Origin: Fomitopsis serialis
Taxonomy: Eukaryota; Basidiomycota; Agaricomycetes; Polyporales; Fomitopsidaceae
Reading direction: 5' to 3'
NCBI RefSeq assembly: GCF_022376445.1
Contig: NW_025955017.1
Span: 183,475 to 247,474 of the forward strand
Length of the DNA: 64,000 bases
Shown here: positions 61,549 to 64,000 of the stretch, piece after piece
How positions within the stretch are numbered: the stretch's first letter is position 1
Layout of the letters: each line of letters opens with the position of its first letter
Made by a program: the position numbers and the translations under genes
Notes under the pieces: model-generated
The model's input: the letters and a program-made list of their open reading frames with translations, nothing else
Told to the model about the DNA's origin: nothing
Databases searched by the model: none

Positions 61549-63645
61549 CTAGTGTCCTGCGAATTTCGACTTAGTCCTGAATGTATCATCAATAAAAAGG
61601 TCATGCTCACCATGTGTTTCGTCATGGCCTGTCCCAGTATCACCCACTGCACGAAGAGCTGCCTGGATAGCGTCGAAGAGCGGCTCCGCCAAATCATCCC
61701 AGTGGATGATATGTGTCAACGGGTACAGGTCGTCAACTCGCCGAATAGCACCTGCATGGTCGGCGACGGCCTCGAGATCCTTGTCCGAGATGAGCGATTT
61801 TGGGCCGTACAATGGCCAGCGGGAGCGCCATCGCTCGCGCCACTCGTTGTCCCGCCAATCCTGCAGACGTGCGAGCACCGTCTGCTTCGCATTTGTGGAC
61901 ATTTGGCGCTCCGCGCGCCGCGACTCGTCTTCTGCGGGATTGACCATCACGAACTCGAACTCGCGCGGAGGGATGAGCTGGGGGTAGCAATTGGAGCAGC
62001 AGAGACGACGTGGTACTAGATGGGCACTATCAGATGGGCGTGGGGGTTCTCGAGGTAATGATCAAAGACGGAGTCGCAGCAGCGCTCTGTCTGGACCAAC
62101 TCGATTATCCCAGGGTCCTCATGGCCAGGCTTCTGCGGACTCAATTTGCCTCCGCGCTCGAACTTCTTCTCTGCAATGAAATAGCCTACTGCAGTCATGC
62201 CGGGGCTTCTCGCACCACGCCCACGGCGCTGGTCCGCTTTTGCCATAGTGAGACCACTGCAGAGGTACTGGATGACTCGCTTTACCAACGGAAAATTCAT
62301 GCCTGCGCCAAGCTTTTCGGTCGACAAGAGTATCCGCGTCCGTCCTGTTTTGAAGTCTGCTAGTGCTCGACTCTGATGGTCCGGAGATAGGCCGGCGTGC
62401 AGGATGTCGACCGCACTTCCGGGAAGGGAGAGGTCCTCGAGCTTCTGTCGGAACCAATAGAGCATTTCGGTGAGCAGTGTTGTGTCATCACAATAGACAA
62501 TTGACTTGTCCAGGTCTGCGAGTGACTGTCCCCCACGCGGCAACACAAATCGGAGGTCCTTGAAGCTCTTCACATCGTGCTCCATGTGTATGACAACTGT
62601 CGAGAGCTCCGGACGGAAGTTTCCGATGTTGAAGAGGATGTAATCATCCTTCATTCCCACATGCGCAGTGAGTGACGCCCGATACAGCGCAGGCAGAGTA
62701 GCCGACATGGCGATCAATGGGGTCATACTACCCACAGTCGTTCGCAGCTGATGCATCCGGCCATACGCAGGACGCCAAGTGTCCGACTCGTGAACGCAAT
62801 GCGCTTCGTCGATGAAGATCGCGACGAGCTGGCGCTTGTACCACTCGGAGTACAGGATCTGCGCAAACACGGGCGACTCCAGCATCTCGACGCAGACGTA
62901 GGTCACGCGATAAAAGCCACTCGCAACCTGTTCAAGGGTTGCTGAGTCCTTGCGGCCTGCATGTATGAACACCGACGGGATACCCAGTGTGTTCGTCCTG
63001 TGATCGCAGTGACATGAACAAACGGTTATAACATAAGCAGATGTGTGCGGACTCACTGATTCTGACCTTCCTCTCCGAGGCTCGTAAAAGGTGTGATAAC
63101 GAGGACTACACCGCGATCCAGAGTAAGGAGCGGGAGAGTCCATAGGAGAGACTTGCCGAAGCCGGTCGGTGCAATCACGCAGATGTCCCCACTGCGAGCG
63201 AGAATTGCATTGGAGCACTCCATTTGAAGCTCTTTGACCTCTCCCTCGAGCGGGATAGCTTTTGCACCGCGAGCAAGCATGCTCCACTGTGTTCTCAGGA
63301 GTGGGTGGTCGGATTGATCTTGGGCGGAAGATCGCACTCGAATGCGAAGGCCTGGCGCCGACGCCGTCCTGGAGCGTTGAGAGAGTATGGTTTGTAGGGA
63401 GGGGGTTTCTCTTTGAGAACGTAGCCATTGCGGTAGAGAGCGTGGTGATTCTTGGCCTTCGAGGCGAGTGGTGATATGCGACCCGGCGAGTCGGAAGGAC
63501 TGCCCCTCGACTGCTCACGAGCAAGAGACTGGCCACTGGCCTGAACATGGCGGGTTGGCGAGTGAGGTGTAAGGAGCTGGCATTGGTCGACGAGCCTGTC
63601 AATGGTGTACGTGGGCATGTGTGGATTGCGAGTCCTGCTCAGCAC
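61549..63645 (-). CDS. RecQ-type DEAH helicase of the TIR element
   Basis: SF2 helicase read leftwards. The N-terminal exon frame holds the Walker A motif IAPTGFGKSLLWTLPLL (about 63160). The intron 62998-63056 splits a Gln codon. After it come GIPSVFIHAGRKDSAT, YVCVEMLESPVFAQI, motif II IFIDEAHCVHE, motif III MSATLPA, KSIVYCDDTTLLTEML, ILHAGLSPDHQSRALADFKT, STEKLGAGMNFPLVKRVIQY and motif VI DQRRGRGARSP. The C-terminal part (from about 61990) has a Cys cluster (LCCSNC) and a tail with WRDNEWRERWRSRWPLYGP, stop at 61549-61551. A frame change is needed near 62025 and probably near 63330. The upstream start (63645 or 63337) is undecided. It resembles the RecQ-like genes that are multi-copy in basidiomycete genomes. 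Confidence 0.85.
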
Positions 63646-63818
63646 GACGACGCTTGCGAGGTGGAGGCCATACTGCAGCTTGCATTTTACAGCTCCGAAG
63701 AGCTCTAAACGCGTAGAAAGACAGCCACGCGGGTTTCCGGAGACAAACGAATGGATTGCAGTTAAAGAAGGGTATTATACATCGCGCCGCACACGCAGGA
63801 GAGCGCGATGGTACAGGC

Positions 63819-63954
63819 GACGCGACGCGCGAGTGAGTGAAGCGCCCGCCGCGAGTCGCGAGACGCAAAGGTCCCCCTAGGGCGCTCGTTCTCGTCCAGA
63901 CTCTCACGGACGGGTTCCCTTTTAGGGTGTCCGTGAGAGGCGGGTTCGAGACTA
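63819..63954. repeat. Right terminal inverted repeat (136 bp)
   Basis: Reverse complement of 58425-58558, with the same internal hairpin (63901-63911 with 63929-63939). It lies within 180 bases of the helicase start and probably contains its promoter. Confidence 0.93.
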
Positions 63955-63963
63955 GATGGATCC
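63955..63963. repeat. Target-site duplication, right copy
   Basis: GATGGATCC directly after the TIR terminus GTTCGAGACTA. Identical to 58416-58424. Confidence 0.8.
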
Positions 63964-64000
63964 GAAGGCTGCGCCGACGATAAAAGCGCGAGTGCGGCAC

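Larger units (their letters stand above)
58425..63954. mobile_element. 5.53-kb TIR element with DUF6589 gene and RecQ helicase
   Basis: A complete element bounded by inverted repeats 58425-58558 and 63819-63954 (termini TAGTCTCGAAC and its complement) and flanked by the 9-bp direct repeat GATGGATCC. It contains two convergent genes: a DUF6589-type gene on the plus strand (58634-61471) and a RecQ-type DEAH helicase on the minus strand (61549-63645), with 77 bases between their stops. No DDE transposase, tyrosine recombinase, HUH endonuclease or reverse transcriptase of a known family was recognised. Long TIRs with a 9-bp duplication recall Mutator-like elements, but the gene content does not. 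Near-identity of the TIRs implies recent movement. Confidence 0.85.

Noticed and set aside
58425..63954. Subtelomeric (telomere-linked) helicase locus
   Set aside because: No telomeric repeats are seen, and the TIRs with a 9-bp duplication better explain the helicase as element cargo. The window ends 37 bases beyond, so linkage to a telomere cannot be tested.
63935..63960. tRNA-like GGGTTCGAGAC in the TIR
   Set aside because: It is part of the inverted repeat; no cloverleaf forms around it at either end.

Overview
The window looks like nuclear DNA of a basidiomycete fungus, most likely an Agaricomycete (wood-decay type). Genes are split by many short GT-AG introns of about 45-65 bases, and the set includes eIF6, a FRA10AC1-family protein, NDUFAF7, a Sis1/DNAJB-type J protein, a beta-carbonic anhydrase, a P450 and small secreted proteins. 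It also holds mobile genes typical of basidiomycetes: a Ty3/gypsy chromovirus, a Tad-like LINE remnant, a TET/JBP-like dioxygenase, a DUF6589-type gene and a RecQ-type helicase. No prokaryotic features, CRISPR array, rRNA or convincing tRNA was found.

Layout. 0.5-33 kb is mostly ordinary gene space: a J-domain protein (0.5-2.3 kb, -), a long membrane-anchored amidohydrolase (4.8-8.4, -), an unknown multi-exon gene (9.2-11.1, -), a 4-kb stretch with no recognisable gene, a P450 (15.3-17.4, +), a secreted protein (18.2-18.9, -), beta-carbonic anhydrase (20.6-21.3, +), eIF6 (21.6-22.6, -) divergent from NDUFAF7 (22.9-24.7, +), a coiled-coil protein (25.3-26.4, +), FRA10AC1 (27.7-28.2, -), a second copy of the secreted protein (28.6-29.4, -), Sis1/DNAJB (30.7-32.0, +) and an 8-cysteine secreted protein (32.5-33.0, -). 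About 2 kb carrying the secreted-protein gene and the FRA10AC1 5' part is present twice in direct orientation, 10.4 kb apart.

33-64 kb is accessory and mobile-element rich: a decayed DnaJ fragment, an inverted-repeat element with minisatellites (35.0-37.3), an LTR, a spliced gene and a 1378-residue gypsy Pol (38.3-44.5), spliced genes of unknown function, a small chromodomain gene (48.6-49.2), a coding region with an unusual Zn2Cys6-like cysteine pattern and a 42-bp coding repeat (50.7-53.7), a LINE reverse-transcriptase remnant, a TET/JBP-like gene (54.9-56.3) and a MYND-finger gene (56.8-57.3).

The most striking structure is 58,425-63,954. It is a 5.53-kb element with 134/136-bp, nearly identical terminal inverted repeats, each with an internal hairpin, and it is flanked by a perfect 9-bp direct repeat GATGGATCC. 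Inside are two convergent genes, a DUF6589-type protein and a RecQ-type DEAH helicase. No known transposase was recognised, so this is a candidate unrecognised class of DNA transposon.

Caveat. Single-base indels, mainly in short homopolymers, interrupt many reading frames. They include genes that should be intact (eIF6, NDUFAF7, Sis1-type DnaJ), so many frameshifts here are probably assembly errors rather than true decay.
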